Below, piece after piece: positions 45,225 through 54,823 of a stretch of 64,000 nucleotides of DNA. Origin of the DNA: Pantoea rodasii (GTDB lineage: Bacteria; Pseudomonadota; Gammaproteobacteria; Enterobacterales; Enterobacteriaceae). Position 1 is the stretch's first letter. Each line of letters opens with the position of its first letter. The notes under the pieces were generated by a model. The model was not told where the DNA came from. It made no database searches and saw only the letters and a program-made list of their open reading frames with translations. The stretch lies in assembly GCF_002095465.1 (NCBI RefSeq), contig NZ_MLFP01000006.1:124001-188000 (forward strand). The letters run 5' to 3'. The position numbers were made by a program, and so were the translations under genes.

Positions 45225-46658
45225 TCAGCCCGCGGGAGTCGGCACATTCACCAGCCAGGTGCCGCTCCCTTCATCAATATGTAGCGAATGCTGCCAGTTG
45301 CCCCCTTGCTTAAGCTTAACCTGCAACTGATAGTCTCCCGGAACCAAACTCAACCGCTTCATGCCATCCTGATCTTCCGTGCTGTGTGGTTTGCCATTGA
45401 TCTCGACCTGACTCAGTTGGGTGGCATCCGCTGCACGTAGATAAATCTGCGCGGGCGTAACCGGGACAGGTGCCACAGCGGTTTTGGGTGACGGTGTCAC
45501 TTTTTGTTCGGCCACCTCCACCGGCGGTTTAGTTGGGGCGACGGCTTCGGGGTGCGGGCTATTGCCATTAAATCCGTGCACAGCGAGTAGGGTCACTAAA
45601 CCCGCCGCGGCTATTCCGCCGCCAATCCACAGCGGACGCCGTTTGCGTGGCGTCGCGATAGCCGGTTCAGACTGCGCAACCTCCGGCACCACCAATGCAG
45701 GCAGCAAGGTCTCTTCACGCGCGGGAGTCAGTTCAGGTTCAGGCGCATCACACTGTACTTCACGGTCGTTTTCCACCAACAGATCGCGCAGGGCGACAAT
45801 CGATTGCGGACGTTGATCGGGTTCGCAGGCCAGCATCTGGTCGATGGTGCACAGCAAGCCGCGCGAGTAGCTGCTTAGCTCCCGTTCCGCCAGCGGCAGG
45901 TAGCTGTCACTCAGCGAACGTACCACGCTCACCGGCGGTGCCTCGCCGCAAATCAGGGCGTGCAATACCGCGCCCAGCGCATAGATATCGGTCCACGGCC
46001 CCTGATCGCCATCGCGACCTTCGCTGTATTGCTCAATTGGCGCATAACCCGGTTTCAGCATGATCTCGGTTTTATCCGTCAGATGCCCAATGGTTTTGCA
46101 TGCCGAACCGAAATCCAGCAGCACCGGCGATCCATCCTGCTGCAGCAGAATATTGTCCGGGGCGATGTCGCGATGCAGATAGTCATGATCGTGCAGGGTT
46201 TTCAACGCGCTCAACAGCGGTGGCAGCATGGCACGAATGTCCGCTTCGCTGCAGGGTGAAAACTCGCGCAGGTAGCGGCTTTTTAAGGTTTCCCCTTGAT
46301 AAAACTGCGTCACCATGTAGGCGGTATCGTTAGCCTGCCAGAAGCGCAGCACGTGCAGCAGATGAGGATGGTTAAAGCGGCCGAGCGTTTTGGCTTCCTG
46401 CACAAAGCTGTGAAGGCCCGCTTGATAAAGACGCATAAAGCGTTCGCTGCGCAGCAGCAGGTGATGATCCTCATCACGCAACGCTATCGAGGCGGGCATA
46501 AACTCTTTGATCGCCACGGTACGATCCAATTCGCTGTCCCAGGCGCGATAGACAATGCCAAAGCCGCCTTCGCCAATCACCTGCTGAATCTCGTACTCAT
46601 TAAAGCGGTAGCCAATCGGCAGCGCCTGCGACCCTGTTTTGCTGCTGGCTTCACTCAT
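45225..46658 (-). CDS. ppkA: PpkA-like T6SS serine/threonine kinase
   Basis: This 477-residue Hanks-type kinase has the glycine loop IGEGGFGIVYRAWD, the lysine VAIKEFM, the catalytic loop YLHRDIAPDNILL and LLDFGSA. A transmembrane segment follows (LWIGGGIAAAGLVTLLAVHGF, about residue 350) and then a periplasmic C-terminus. It should phosphorylate the Fha protein and activate the T6SS; PppA reverses this. ATG 46658 is preferred because GGAGG lies six bases upstream, within the end of clpV. It is the last gene of the leftward T6SS operon. Confidence 0.85.
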   Translation of the reverse strand: MSEASSKTGSQALPIGYRFNEYEIQQVIGEGGFGIVYRAWDSELDRTVAIKEFMPASIALRDEDHHLLLRSERFMRLYQAGLHSFVQEAKTLGRFNHPHLLHVLRFWQANDTAYMVTQFYQGETLKSRYLREFSPCSEADIRAMLPPLLSALKTLHDHDYLHRDIAPDNILLQQDGSPVLLDFGSACKTIGHLTDKTEIMLKPGYAPIEQYSEGRDGDQGPWTDIYALGAVLHALICGEAPPVSVVRSLSDSYLPLAERELSSYSRGLLCTIDQMLACEPDQRPQSIVALRDLLVENDREVQCDAPEPELTPAREETLLPALVVPEVAQSEPAIATPRKRRPLWIGGGIAAAGLVTLLAVHGFNGNSPHPEAVAPTKPPVEVAEQKVTPSPKTAVAPVPVTPAQIYLRAADATQLSQVEINGKPHSTEDQDGMKRLSLVPGDYQLQVKLKQGGNWQHSLHIDEGSGTWLVNVPTPAG

Positions 46659-49274
46659 CATCGGCCTCCACACTAAATAACAGCTGGAACGCATCGTGCT
46701 GATAGTCGACCCGCAGATGCCGTGGCGTACTGACGGCAGGTTCACTCAATAACTGGCAGCTCATTTGCGGCAGCAGGGTTTGCGACAACACCGCATCCAC
46801 CATACGTCCTCCGGATTCACCTTCCGTGCAGCGCTGCATAATTTGCTGCGCCACCGCTGGGGCAAACTCGGCGCGGATAGCGTGACGTTCTTGCAGTCGC
46901 TGCTGAATTTTCGCCAGCCGCAGATCGATAATGCGAATCAGCATGGCATCGCTGAGCGGCACATACGGAATCACCGCTAAACGGCCTAACAGCGCGGCGG
47001 GGAATACCTCACGCAGTGGCGCGCGCAGCAGGCTGTTCAGGGTCTCGGTGTCCGGCGGCACGCCCGCACCCGAGCAGGCGTGCGCCAGCTCATCACTGCC
47101 AATATTCGAGGTCAAAATAATCACTGTATTGCGGAAGTCGATACGTCGACCTTCGCCGTCTTCCATCCAGCCTTTGTCAAAGACCTGGAAGAAGATTTCG
47201 TGCACGTCCGGGTGGGCTTTTTCGATTTCATCCAGCAGCACCACGCTGTACGGACGGCGTCGTACCGCTTCGGTCAGCACGCCGCCTTCGCCGTAGCCCA
47301 CATAGCCCGGCGGCGCACCTTTCAGGGTTGAAACGCTATGCGCCTCCTGGAATTCACTCATATTGATGGTAATCAGGTTTTGTTCGCCGCCGTACAGGGT
47401 TTCAGCCAGCGCCAGTGCGGTCTCGGTTTTCCCGCTACCCGACGGACCACACAGCATAAATACGCCAATCGGCTTGCCGGGATCGTCCAGTCCGGCACGG
47501 GACGTCTGGATGCGTTGGGCGATGGCATTGAGCGCCGGTTGCTGGCCAATCACGCGCTGTGCCAGCGTATCAGCAAGATTGAGCACCGCATCGCGTTCGC
47601 TTTGCAGCATGCGGCCCAGCGGAATCCCGGTCCAGTCGGCGACCACGCTGGCCACCACGCTGCTGTCGACGGCCGGGAAGGTCAGTGGTGTATCGCCTTG
47701 CAGGTCGTCTAACTGCTGCTGCACCGCCTGATAACGCGCGGTGCGCTCGGCATCCTGATCGACCAGCAGTTCTGCACGCAGCGCGCCCAACTGCTGCGTC
47801 AGAGCCAGTGCCTGTTGCCAGCGCAGATCCAACTGCTGCTCTTCGTCTTGCAAGATTTCCTGTTGCTGCTGTGCCCTGGCGATACGTGCAGGCGCAGAGT
47901 CGAAGCCGAGTCGTGCTTCACGTTCGGCAATCTCGATTTCCAGCTGCAGCGCCGCCAACTGCTGACGACAAAAAGCCAGCTGCGGCGGTTGATGGTGCAG
48001 ACTCACCGCGACGCGGGCGCAGGCGGTATCCAGTAAGGCAATGGCTTTGTCGGGTAACTGGCGGGCAGGGATATAGCGCTGTGAAAGTCGTACCGCGCTC
48101 TGCAACGCTTCATCCAGCAACAGTACCTGATGATGCTGCGACAGCGGCTGGGCCAAATGGCGCAGCATCAAAATGGCCGTTTGCTCATCCGGCTCTGCCA
48201 CCTGTACCGGCTGGAAACGCCGGGTCAGCGCCGGATCTTTCTCAATGTATTTTTTATATTCCGCCCAAGTGGTGGCACCCACGGTGCGCAGCTGCCCGCG
48301 CGCTAACGCTGGTTTCAACAAATTGGCCGCATCGCTGGTGCCTTGCTGGCCGCCAGCGCCGACCAGCGTATGGATTTCATCGATAAACAACACAATCGGC
48401 TGCGGGCTGGCCTGCACCTGATTAATGACCGCCTGCAGGCGAGCCTCAAATTCCCCTTTAACGGAGGCACCGGCTTGCAGCAGGCCAATATCGAGCAACC
48501 ACAGTTGCACCTGTTGCAGCGGCGGTGGCACGTTGCCGCTGGCGATACACTGCGCTAAGCCTTCTGCCAGCGCGGTTTTTCCTACACCGGCTTCCCCGGT
48601 CAGCAACGGATTGTTCTGGCGGCGGCGCAATAGAATATCGATCATTTGACGAATTTCATCATCACGGCCCACCACCGGGTCGATGTTCCCGGCGCGAGCT
48701 TCAGCGGTGAGATCGCGACCGTATTTCGCCAGAACATTCTCGCCAGAGGTGTTGAGAGGCGCCGATGATGTGACGTTGTCACTTGTCGCCCGTTGCTGCT
48801 CATCGCTGGATTGAACATAGTCACCAAAGGATTCCAGCAGACGATCGGCGCTAATACGGCCAAATTCGCCGGAGATCGCCATAACAACGTGACGTAATGC
48901 CACCGTTTTTAACAGAGCGAGCAATAAGTGGCCACCGCGAATCTGGGTTTCACCCACGCTCAGTGAACAGTAGATCCAGGCACGTTCCACGGCGTTATCG
49001 ATATGTTCAGCGAGATCGGCCACGGCGCTGGCACCACGCGGCAGGCGATCCAGGGCGCTGACAAATCACTGCTGAGCTGCGCGTCATCCAGTTCAAAACG
49101 TCGCGCAATCTGTTGCAGGTCGCTGTTCGGCTGCTGCCAGAGTTGATGCAACCAATGCACCAGTTCGACATAAGGATTGCCGCGCAATTTGCAGAACGCG
49201 GTGGCGCTTTCCAGTGAGGTGAACAGGGTGCGATTCAATTTGCTAAACAGAACGTTGCGACGAATATCTGACAT
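46651..49274 (-). pseudogene. clpV: T6SS ATPase ClpV (TssH), frameshifted
   Basis: The N-terminus from ATG 49274 (MSDIRRNVLFSKLNRTLF) carries the ClpV-specific VipB-binding and repeat region, then breaks near 49060. The continuing frame DLAEHIDNAVERAW runs on with two AAA+ modules: Walker A GEAGVGKTALAEG and GPSGSGKTETALALAE, and Walker B LFIDEIHTL. One base restores 874 residues, the usual size. ClpV disassembles contracted TssBC sheaths. The flaw, C instead of CC, is like other single-base losses in this window. The N-terminal frame alone would give 104 residues. Confidence 0.88.
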
Positions 49275-49379
49275 GGTATTCCCTTATTTACGCGAAATTT
49301 TTTCAACGTCGCCATAAACAGCGACCTTAACGGTTTGGGCGAAAAAGGTTGATGGGCGCGCTATCAAACGCCTCTGGTA

Positions 49380-50423
49380 TCAGTGCTGGGCATCAGGTTG
49401 ATAAATCAAATCATCACGGTGGCGTTTCAACGGTTGCTCGCCGAGCCAGCTGGTATAGCCGAGGGGTTGCTCGCCACCGAGCGCCACGCCCGCGACATCC
49501 TCCTGATGCAGTTCCAGCTGCACCTCCCAGTTGTATTCAATGCCGAGATAGTGACGCACCCAATCCACCACCTGCTGTGCATGACGGGCTCGCGGGAGTA
49601 ACAGCTGATAATCCTTCAGGCGCAGCGGGCCAAATCGCAGGCGAAACTTGTGCTGAATGTCGCGCACAGCCCCGCCGAGAAAGGCGGTTTCCCCCAGGCG
49701 CGGCGCATGCTTTCCGGCGCGCAGCTGTGCCTGTTCACGCTCACCGATCTGCATCCACTGTGGAATGTTGTTTTGGATGGCGACGGGCACCTGAAAGTAC
49801 CAGCTCAGGCTGCGCGTCAGGCCTTCACCATCGTGGGTTTGGCGGGTGAAGTGCCCGGCGAGGGCGTAGCGAGCGTGCTCATTCAGGCTGCCACGCTGCT
49901 GTTGCAGTGCCGGCTGGCCGACGCCAGTGAGGCAGGACAGGTAATGATTAAACTGATGATGGTCAGGACGATCGAGGGCGATCGCAGGCTGGGCATCCGC
50001 CCACGCGCGGTAAAACAGTAAAATCAGCCGATGGTGAAACAGATTGCAGAAGTCCACCATGCTGTGGTCGCCGAAATGCGTCACGCGCTCGTGTGCATAT
50101 TCGGTGAGGTGCAGCGGCAGCGGGCCGTTGGGGCCAAACAGGCCAAAACTCCAGATATCCACTTCATGCATTGCCTGTCCACTGCGTGGGCGAATCCCCG
50201 CCAGGGTGGCGGGCGCGAAGGCCAGCGACGGTGATTGTCCCAAACGCAAAGGCTCATCACGTGGCAGCGGCGCACGTCCGAGTGACCAGCCGTGACCGGC
50301 CTGTGCATCAAGGCGGCGCAACAACTGAAAAAGATCGTGCTGGAAAGGCGTAGCACAGCGTTTTGCCCAGAAATCATCCGGCAGGCGACAGGCAATGCGC
50401 CAGCCGTTGTGCAGCGCGGTCAC
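49380..50423 (-). CDS. tssG: T6SS baseplate protein TssG
   Basis: This 347-residue protein of the ImpH/VasB family has characteristic segments FFQLLRRLDAQ-like FQLLRRLDAQAG, GPNGPLPLHLTEYA and FFHHRLILLFYRAW. It forms the baseplate wedge with TssE, TssF and TssK. Its start overlaps the tssF stop (ATGA). The 105-bp space before clpV shows nothing special. Confidence 0.92.
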   Translation of the reverse strand: MTALHNGWRIACRLPDDFWAKRCATPFQHDLFQLLRRLDAQAGHGWSLGRAPLPRDEPLRLGQSPSLAFAPATLAGIRPRSGQAMHEVDIWSFGLFGPNGPLPLHLTEYAHERVTHFGDHSMVDFCNLFHHRLILLFYRAWADAQPAIALDRPDHHQFNHYLSCLTGVGQPALQQQRGSLNEHARYALAGHFTRQTHDGEGLTRSLSWYFQVPVAIQNNIPQWMQIGEREQAQLRAGKHAPRLGETAFLGGAVRDIQHKFRLRFGPLRLKDYQLLLPRARHAQQVVDWVRHYLGIEYNWEVQLELHQEDVAGVALGGEQPLGYTSWLGEQPLKRHRDDLIYQPDAQH

Positions 50424-52291
50424 AGCAGTGACCTCTTGCCCATTTGCGGCGGCCAGTAGCCCACTTCACCACGCTGGCTGCTGTTCAGCGTCAGCTCCGT
50501 AAAGGTGTTGATGGCCACCATGCGGCTGAATAGCGTGGCGAGCACGCTGCCCAGCATCCACGGGCTGGCCCCGCCAAAAGCGTGTTCATCGACTGTCAGG
50601 GTGATGGCAATACCCCGCGCAAATACAATCGGCCCAGGCTCGGGCACACGACGAAACACCGGACGCAGTTCGCAGTGGCGCACGCCTTCAATTTGACGCG
50701 CCGTTGCCGCTTCCGCGGTATTGGCATACAGCGACAACAACTGACGCAGTGAAGCCGCGCCCTGATCGCCCTCGCTCTCCATTAAACTCAGGTAATTGAG
50801 CTGCAGTTGGCTGATCAGCCGCCATGCCGTTGCGCCCGCAGCGAGTGCTGGCCGGGGCACACTCGGTCCCTTGCGCAGATGAATCCCCAGCACGGGCGCA
50901 GAGGTGGGCAGGGTAAATTGATCCATGCCTTGCTGTTTGAGCAGCAGCGGTAAGTCGCGATTGGTACATAACACGTCGGCCATGACGTATTGCACCGCCT
51001 CAGACCACGGCGACTGGTGCTCATCTACCAACGTGACAAACAGCTCGGAACCATTGTAACCGGTGCGCGTGCCGTAAATTTTTGCCTGATCGGACAGCGT
51101 ACGCTGCTCACGTCGTTGTGAAAAATAGGCACCGTAGTTGCCGTGATCGCTACCAAAGCTGTGCCAGAACGGGCGAAAAACTTGCTCTTGATGCATCGCC
51201 TGACCGCTGCCGTACAGGCGGCCCACGCTGAACACCTCGTAATCGAGCGGGTTGGTATTATCCACCACCAGATGATAATCGTTGCGTCCTTCCGTCAACT
51301 GAATGCGCTCGGCCACACGGGGAAACAGGTTGATGGCCGGTGTGCAATGCAGTGCCAGATGCGACGCGTCTACCCGATTTTCGAGGTCGTCGTCGGCTTT
51401 ATCCAGCAGCAACACGATCTCCATTTCAGTGGCACCACGCAGCTGTTTCACCAGCGGTTGTAATCCGCTGGTGCGGAAAAACAGGAAACGTGCCGGAAAA
51501 GCGAAATACTCCTGCAATAAACGATAACCGGTGAAATTACGCTGATCGTCGGGCAACAAGGCCTCTTCGGCGGCGAATCCTTGCTGCTGCAGGGCATCAG
51601 CTTCCAGCAATACGTGCTGCGTATTATCCAGGCTGCGATACAGCACGCCGACGCAATGCGCCATCAGTAATTCCATTAGCTCACTGGCGGGCAGATCGGC
51701 ACCACTCAGATGAAAGCGGATATCGGCCATCTCCAGCTGATGCAGCGGGATGTTGCCGGTGGTTTGCAGGCGGATGCGTAACGCGCGCACCGCACCACGT
51801 TGTGCGAGATTGGCGGCTGAGACCGGCAGATTCGCGGGCAAGCCGCCGAGTGAAACGTCACTGAGCTGCAGCGGTAGTAGCGTGACGTCATGAGCGGTGC
51901 GGTATTTGCAGCTTACTCCTTTGCTTTTCATCGCCTGATTTTCAATCAGTGAGCCGCGCGGGATGGAAAACCCGCTGCTGATCTTGCCTTTCATGTGGTC
52001 CGGCTGAAACTCGACAATCGCCATCGACGGCGTCGGGGCAAGGTAATTGGGGTAGATCATCTCCAGCAGTTGCTCGGTGAAACGCGGGAATTCGGCGTCC
52101 ATCTTCAGCTGCACGCGAGAGGTGAGAAAGGCAAATCCTTCCATTAAACGTTCGATGTAGGGATCGGCGACGTCGATTCCTTGCATACCCAGGCGACCAG
52201 CCACTTTCGGGTAACGATCGGCAAATTCCGCGCCCATCTCACGCAGATAGTTGAGTTCGCGATTGTAGTAGTCGAGCAGTTGAGGATTCAT
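50420..52291 (-). CDS. tssF: T6SS baseplate protein TssF
   Basis: This 623-residue ImpG/VasA family protein has the diagnostic start YYNRELNYLREMGAEFA, then VADPYIERLMEGFAFLTSRV and FTEQLLEMIYPNYLAPTPSM. TssF is the central wedge protein of the T6SS baseplate. The start overlaps the tssE stop and the end overlaps the tssG start, so the three are tightly coupled. The length is normal. Confidence 0.94.
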   Translation of the reverse strand: MNPQLLDYYNRELNYLREMGAEFADRYPKVAGRLGMQGIDVADPYIERLMEGFAFLTSRVQLKMDAEFPRFTEQLLEMIYPNYLAPTPSMAIVEFQPDHMKGKISSGFSIPRGSLIENQAMKSKGVSCKYRTAHDVTLLPLQLSDVSLGGLPANLPVSAANLAQRGAVRALRIRLQTTGNIPLHQLEMADIRFHLSGADLPASELMELLMAHCVGVLYRSLDNTQHVLLEADALQQQGFAAEEALLPDDQRNFTGYRLLQEYFAFPARFLFFRTSGLQPLVKQLRGATEMEIVLLLDKADDDLENRVDASHLALHCTPAINLFPRVAERIQLTEGRNDYHLVVDNTNPLDYEVFSVGRLYGSGQAMHQEQVFRPFWHSFGSDHGNYGAYFSQRREQRTLSDQAKIYGTRTGYNGSELFVTLVDEHQSPWSEAVQYVMADVLCTNRDLPLLLKQQGMDQFTLPTSAPVLGIHLRKGPSVPRPALAAGATAWRLISQLQLNYLSLMESEGDQGAASLRQLLSLYANTAEAATARQIEGVRHCELRPVFRRVPEPGPIVFARGIAITLTVDEHAFGGASPWMLGSVLATLFSRMVAINTFTELTLNSSQRGEVGYWPPQMGKRSLL

Positions 52292-52839
52292 GCTTCGGCG
52301 TCCTTCAGGTCAAAACGGCTGTGTTCCAGATCGAGTTCGGTACGAAACACAAACGCCAGCGGCCAGGGAATGCACCACAAATTGCCGCTGATTTCGATGG
52401 AAAGGGTGTTGTGGTTGTTGAGTGCGTTGACGTCGGTTAAGCAGCGGATTTGCAGGTCATGCGGGATGATGCGCGGCTCAAACTGCAACATCGCGCGGCG
52501 CAGCGCCGTGCGTACGTCATCCCACTCAATCTCCGACATGCGTTTGCCTGCCAGCGGGGTCAGGCCAAAGTTGATCACTGACATCTGCGCATCAGGCCAG
52601 GGCTTTAAATCGTGCTGGCTTTCGTTATTGATGCAGTTAAACAGCCATTGCAAGTCACGCAGAACCTGCGTGCGCAGGGTTTGGTGACTGATCGACTGGC
52701 GGCCTGACTCGACGTTCTGCTGTTCAGGATGGTCGTCCGTCAATCGATCCAGCAAGCTGGGACGCATCTCATCACGAGCCGTGATGCGCTGCTGGCTGCG
52801 CGCCTGCCAGCCAGTGAAACTGTCGGGATGGGGTTTCAT
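52288..52839 (-). CDS. tssE: T6SS baseplate protein TssE (gp25-like)
   Basis: This 183-residue protein is similar to phage T4 gp25. It has RPSLLDRLTDD near the N-terminus, VLRDLQWLFNCI in the middle and a late gp25-like segment with VLNFGL-like VINFGLTPLAGKR. The start follows AAGGAG. It is separated from the upstream operon gene by about 310 bp that contain element copy B, so it may start its own transcript or depend on read-through across that element. Confidence 0.88.
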   Translation of the reverse strand: MKPHPDSFTGWQARSQQRITARDEMRPSLLDRLTDDHPEQQNVESGRQSISHQTLRTQVLRDLQWLFNCINNESQHDLKPWPDAQMSVINFGLTPLAGKRMSEIEWDDVRTALRRAMLQFEPRIIPHDLQIRCLTDVNALNNHNTLSIEISGNLWCIPWPLAFVFRTELDLEHSRFDLKDAEA

Positions 52840-52914
52840 TCAGGCTCCTTAATATTTCGATGCGAATGAGTGGCGCACCGGCTCATGCTTGTCAGCTAAG
52901 CGACAGGCGATCAC

Positions 52915-53113
52915 GCAGTCTGGTGTCGTTCAGGGGCTGACGGTCCTCGCGCCGCTAAAGCGGTACCTTCACGCCATTCGTCTGCCTCACGGACCGGCGG
53001 GAATGGCACATCGTGTGCCAGCCCGCCTTTCGCCCGCATCCATGCGGGCTCTCCTGGCAGACTCACTCTGTTCAGCGCTGCGGATTGTCAGCCCCTGAAC
53101 GACCCCAGCCTGC
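52915..53113 (-). repeat. MITE-like 199-bp element, copy B, inside the T6SS operon
   Basis: This is the second copy of the element at 1766-1963, in inverted orientation. Its terminal inverted repeats (52915-52941 and 53087-53113) match at 25 of 27 positions, including a shared GTCGTTCAGGGGCTGAC. Internal hairpins include GGCGGG/CCCGCC with nested TGGCACA/TGTGCCA (52996-53027) and GCCCGCAT/ATGCGGGC. It sits in the 309-bp gap between tssE and the unknown periplasmic gene. No coding potential is credible. Confidence 0.78.
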
Positions 53114-53148
53114 TCCTCAACATGAGTGCGTGATGTGATAAGGCACGT

Positions 53149-54033
53149 CTAGCTCGTCGGTTGGGTAGGATCGCGTTGCTGCAGACGAAGCGCCTCGACC
53201 TGATGCCAGTTGAGCTGGCTGGGGCTGGCGTCAATCTGCCAGCGATGTAACGCATCCGCCATCAGCTGGGCATTGGCGTTGTCATCATGCAATTGCGCTT
53301 CGCTGGCTTTTACCAGCACATCACCGTGAAAACGCCAGGCCAGATGTGCAGGATCCCACGGCAGTAATAACCAACTCTGCGCGTCCACGCCGCTGGCGAG
53401 GATCAAACGCTGATTGTTGGCTGCCACCACCTGCGCGTCGCGGGCACCGACGGGCAGGTCGATCAGCGGATACCCTTGCAGGAACCAGAGTGCCGCGCTG
53501 GCGTCAGCTTGATGCAACTGACCGGCACCGCTGATCCAACCGTCCTTGTCACACTGCGGATGCGCATCAAAGGTAAAGCGCGCATCGCCTGACGCGGGCC
53601 AGTAGGTGCGCATTTGGCAGTTATCATTGATGCGGAAACGCTGCCACGGCGTGGTGTCGGCTTGCGCGACCACGACTTTCGGTTTGGGCGGGATACGCCA
53701 ATTCTCTTTCGCCGTCACATCACCTTCACGCACTGCTTTGCCGTTGCTGTCGATCAGCGTCCAGTGCAGCGTGTTGAGGCCGCGACACTGGCGTTGCAGC
53801 AGCTGACCAACCTGTGGCACGAAGGTTTCCAGCGCATCCGGTTTTAACTCGCCCTGCGGTTCGAAGTGCAGCGCCACGCTGTCGTCACACCAGCTTTTGA
53901 CGCGTCCATCCACTACGTTATCCAGCCAGGCGCTGAGACGCAGCGTGGGCGACCAGACGATGCGCACGCTTTTGGCTTCGCTCGCCACGGGCAACAGCAG
54001 CAGCGATAGCAATACTGCGGAAGCAGTTTTCAT
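53149..54033 (-). CDS. T6SS-associated periplasmic protein, unknown function
   Basis: This 294-residue protein starts at ATG 54033 after GAGGAGAAGG with a signal peptide (MKTASAVLLSLLLLPVASEA). The mature part has several cysteines (SWCDDS, QRQCRGLN, DNCQMRTYW, HPQCDKDG) that could form disulfides. I recognise no domain. Its place between pppA and tssE suggests a periplasmic accessory of the signalling arm, possibly a partner of the PpkA periplasmic domain. That is inference. Its start lies just after the pppA stop. Confidence 0.7.
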   Translation of the reverse strand: MKTASAVLLSLLLLPVASEAKSVRIVWSPTLRLSAWLDNVVDGRVKSWCDDSVALHFEPQGELKPDALETFVPQVGQLLQRQCRGLNTLHWTLIDSNGKAVREGDVTAKENWRIPPKPKVVVAQADTTPWQRFRINDNCQMRTYWPASGDARFTFDAHPQCDKDGWISGAGQLHQADASAALWFLQGYPLIDLPVGARDAQVVAANNQRLILASGVDAQSWLLLPWDPAHLAWRFHGDVLVKASEAQLHDDNANAQLMADALHRWQIDASPSQLNWHQVEALRLQQRDPTQPTS

Positions 54034-54043
54034 CGCCTTCTCC

Positions 54044-54823
54044 TCAGTCGCGCTGCGACAACAAAATACGCTGCGCATCGCCCAGTGAACTCAGCAGCGT
54101 GGACTCTTGCGGATCGCCCATCCACACCGCCATGGCGCTGAAGTTGTCACCGTTGTCCTCTGGCTTCATACGCTGCAACAGCGCCAGCCACTCTTGCGGA
54201 TGGCTCACCATGCGCAAAGTTTGCTCCAGGTCACTGACGTCCATCTCGTGCCAGAAGCCATCGGTACACAGCAAAAAGACATCGCCATCTTCCAGCGCCA
54301 GCACATCGCTGTAGCTGGCTTCTCGCTCCTCTTTCATGCCCAGCGCGAAATAGAGCAGATTTTGATTAATCGCCTCGCTGGGATAACCCGCGTCCTGCAT
54401 GCGCTGCGCCAGACTATGATCGCGCGTCATTTCCAGCAGGTAGCCACGTCGAAAGTGGTACAAGCGGCTGTCTCCGGCATGCGCCCAATAGGCGAGCTGG
54501 TAATCACGATCGATAAACAAACTCACCAGCGTGGTGCCCATATTTTTCAAGGCGTCGTGATGGTGCTGCTGCTGTTTGATCGCCTGATTAGCGGAGGCGA
54601 TATAGCCACGGATGCGCTGTGCATCCAGATGATTGTCGCCGTCAAACTGGGTGATGATGGTGTCGCACGCCAGACGTGCAGCGGTGTCGCCGCCGTTCTC
54701 GCCCGCAATGCCGTCGCACATCACGAAGCAGGCGGCGCGAGCGCCCAGCGCGTTCGCCAGTCGGTCCTGATTGGTGCTGCGTTTGCCCTGATGGCTGATG
54801 GACGCGAACGTTATATTCATCAT
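54044..54823 (-). CDS. pppA: PppA-like PP2C phosphatase of the T6SS
   Basis: This 259-residue PP2C-family phosphatase has the metal-binding motifs SISHQGKRSTNQDRLA, CDGIAGENGGDTAA and AGDSRLYHFRRGYL, then DGDVFLLCTDGFWHEM. It dephosphorylates Fha and switches the T6SS off, opposing PpkA. ATG occurs at 54823 and 54820; both overlap the fha stop. The metal-site Asp residues are intact. Confidence 0.9.
   Translation of the reverse strand: MMNITFASISHQGKRSTNQDRLANALGARAACFVMCDGIAGENGGDTAARLACDTIITQFDGDNHLDAQRIRGYIASANQAIKQQQHHHDALKNMGTTLVSLFIDRDYQLAYWAHAGDSRLYHFRRGYLLEMTRDHSLAQRMQDAGYPSEAINQNLLYFALGMKEEREASYSDVLALEDGDVFLLCTDGFWHEMDVSDLEQTLRMVSHPQEWLALLQRMKPEDNGDNFSAMAVWMGDPQESTLLSSLGDAQRILLSQRD

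Noticed and set aside
47685..48386. Long plus-strand frames (up to 239 residues) opposite clpV, pppA, uxaC and others
   Set aside because: They are antisense shadows of GC-rich coding sequence, with no ribosome sites or recognisable domains.
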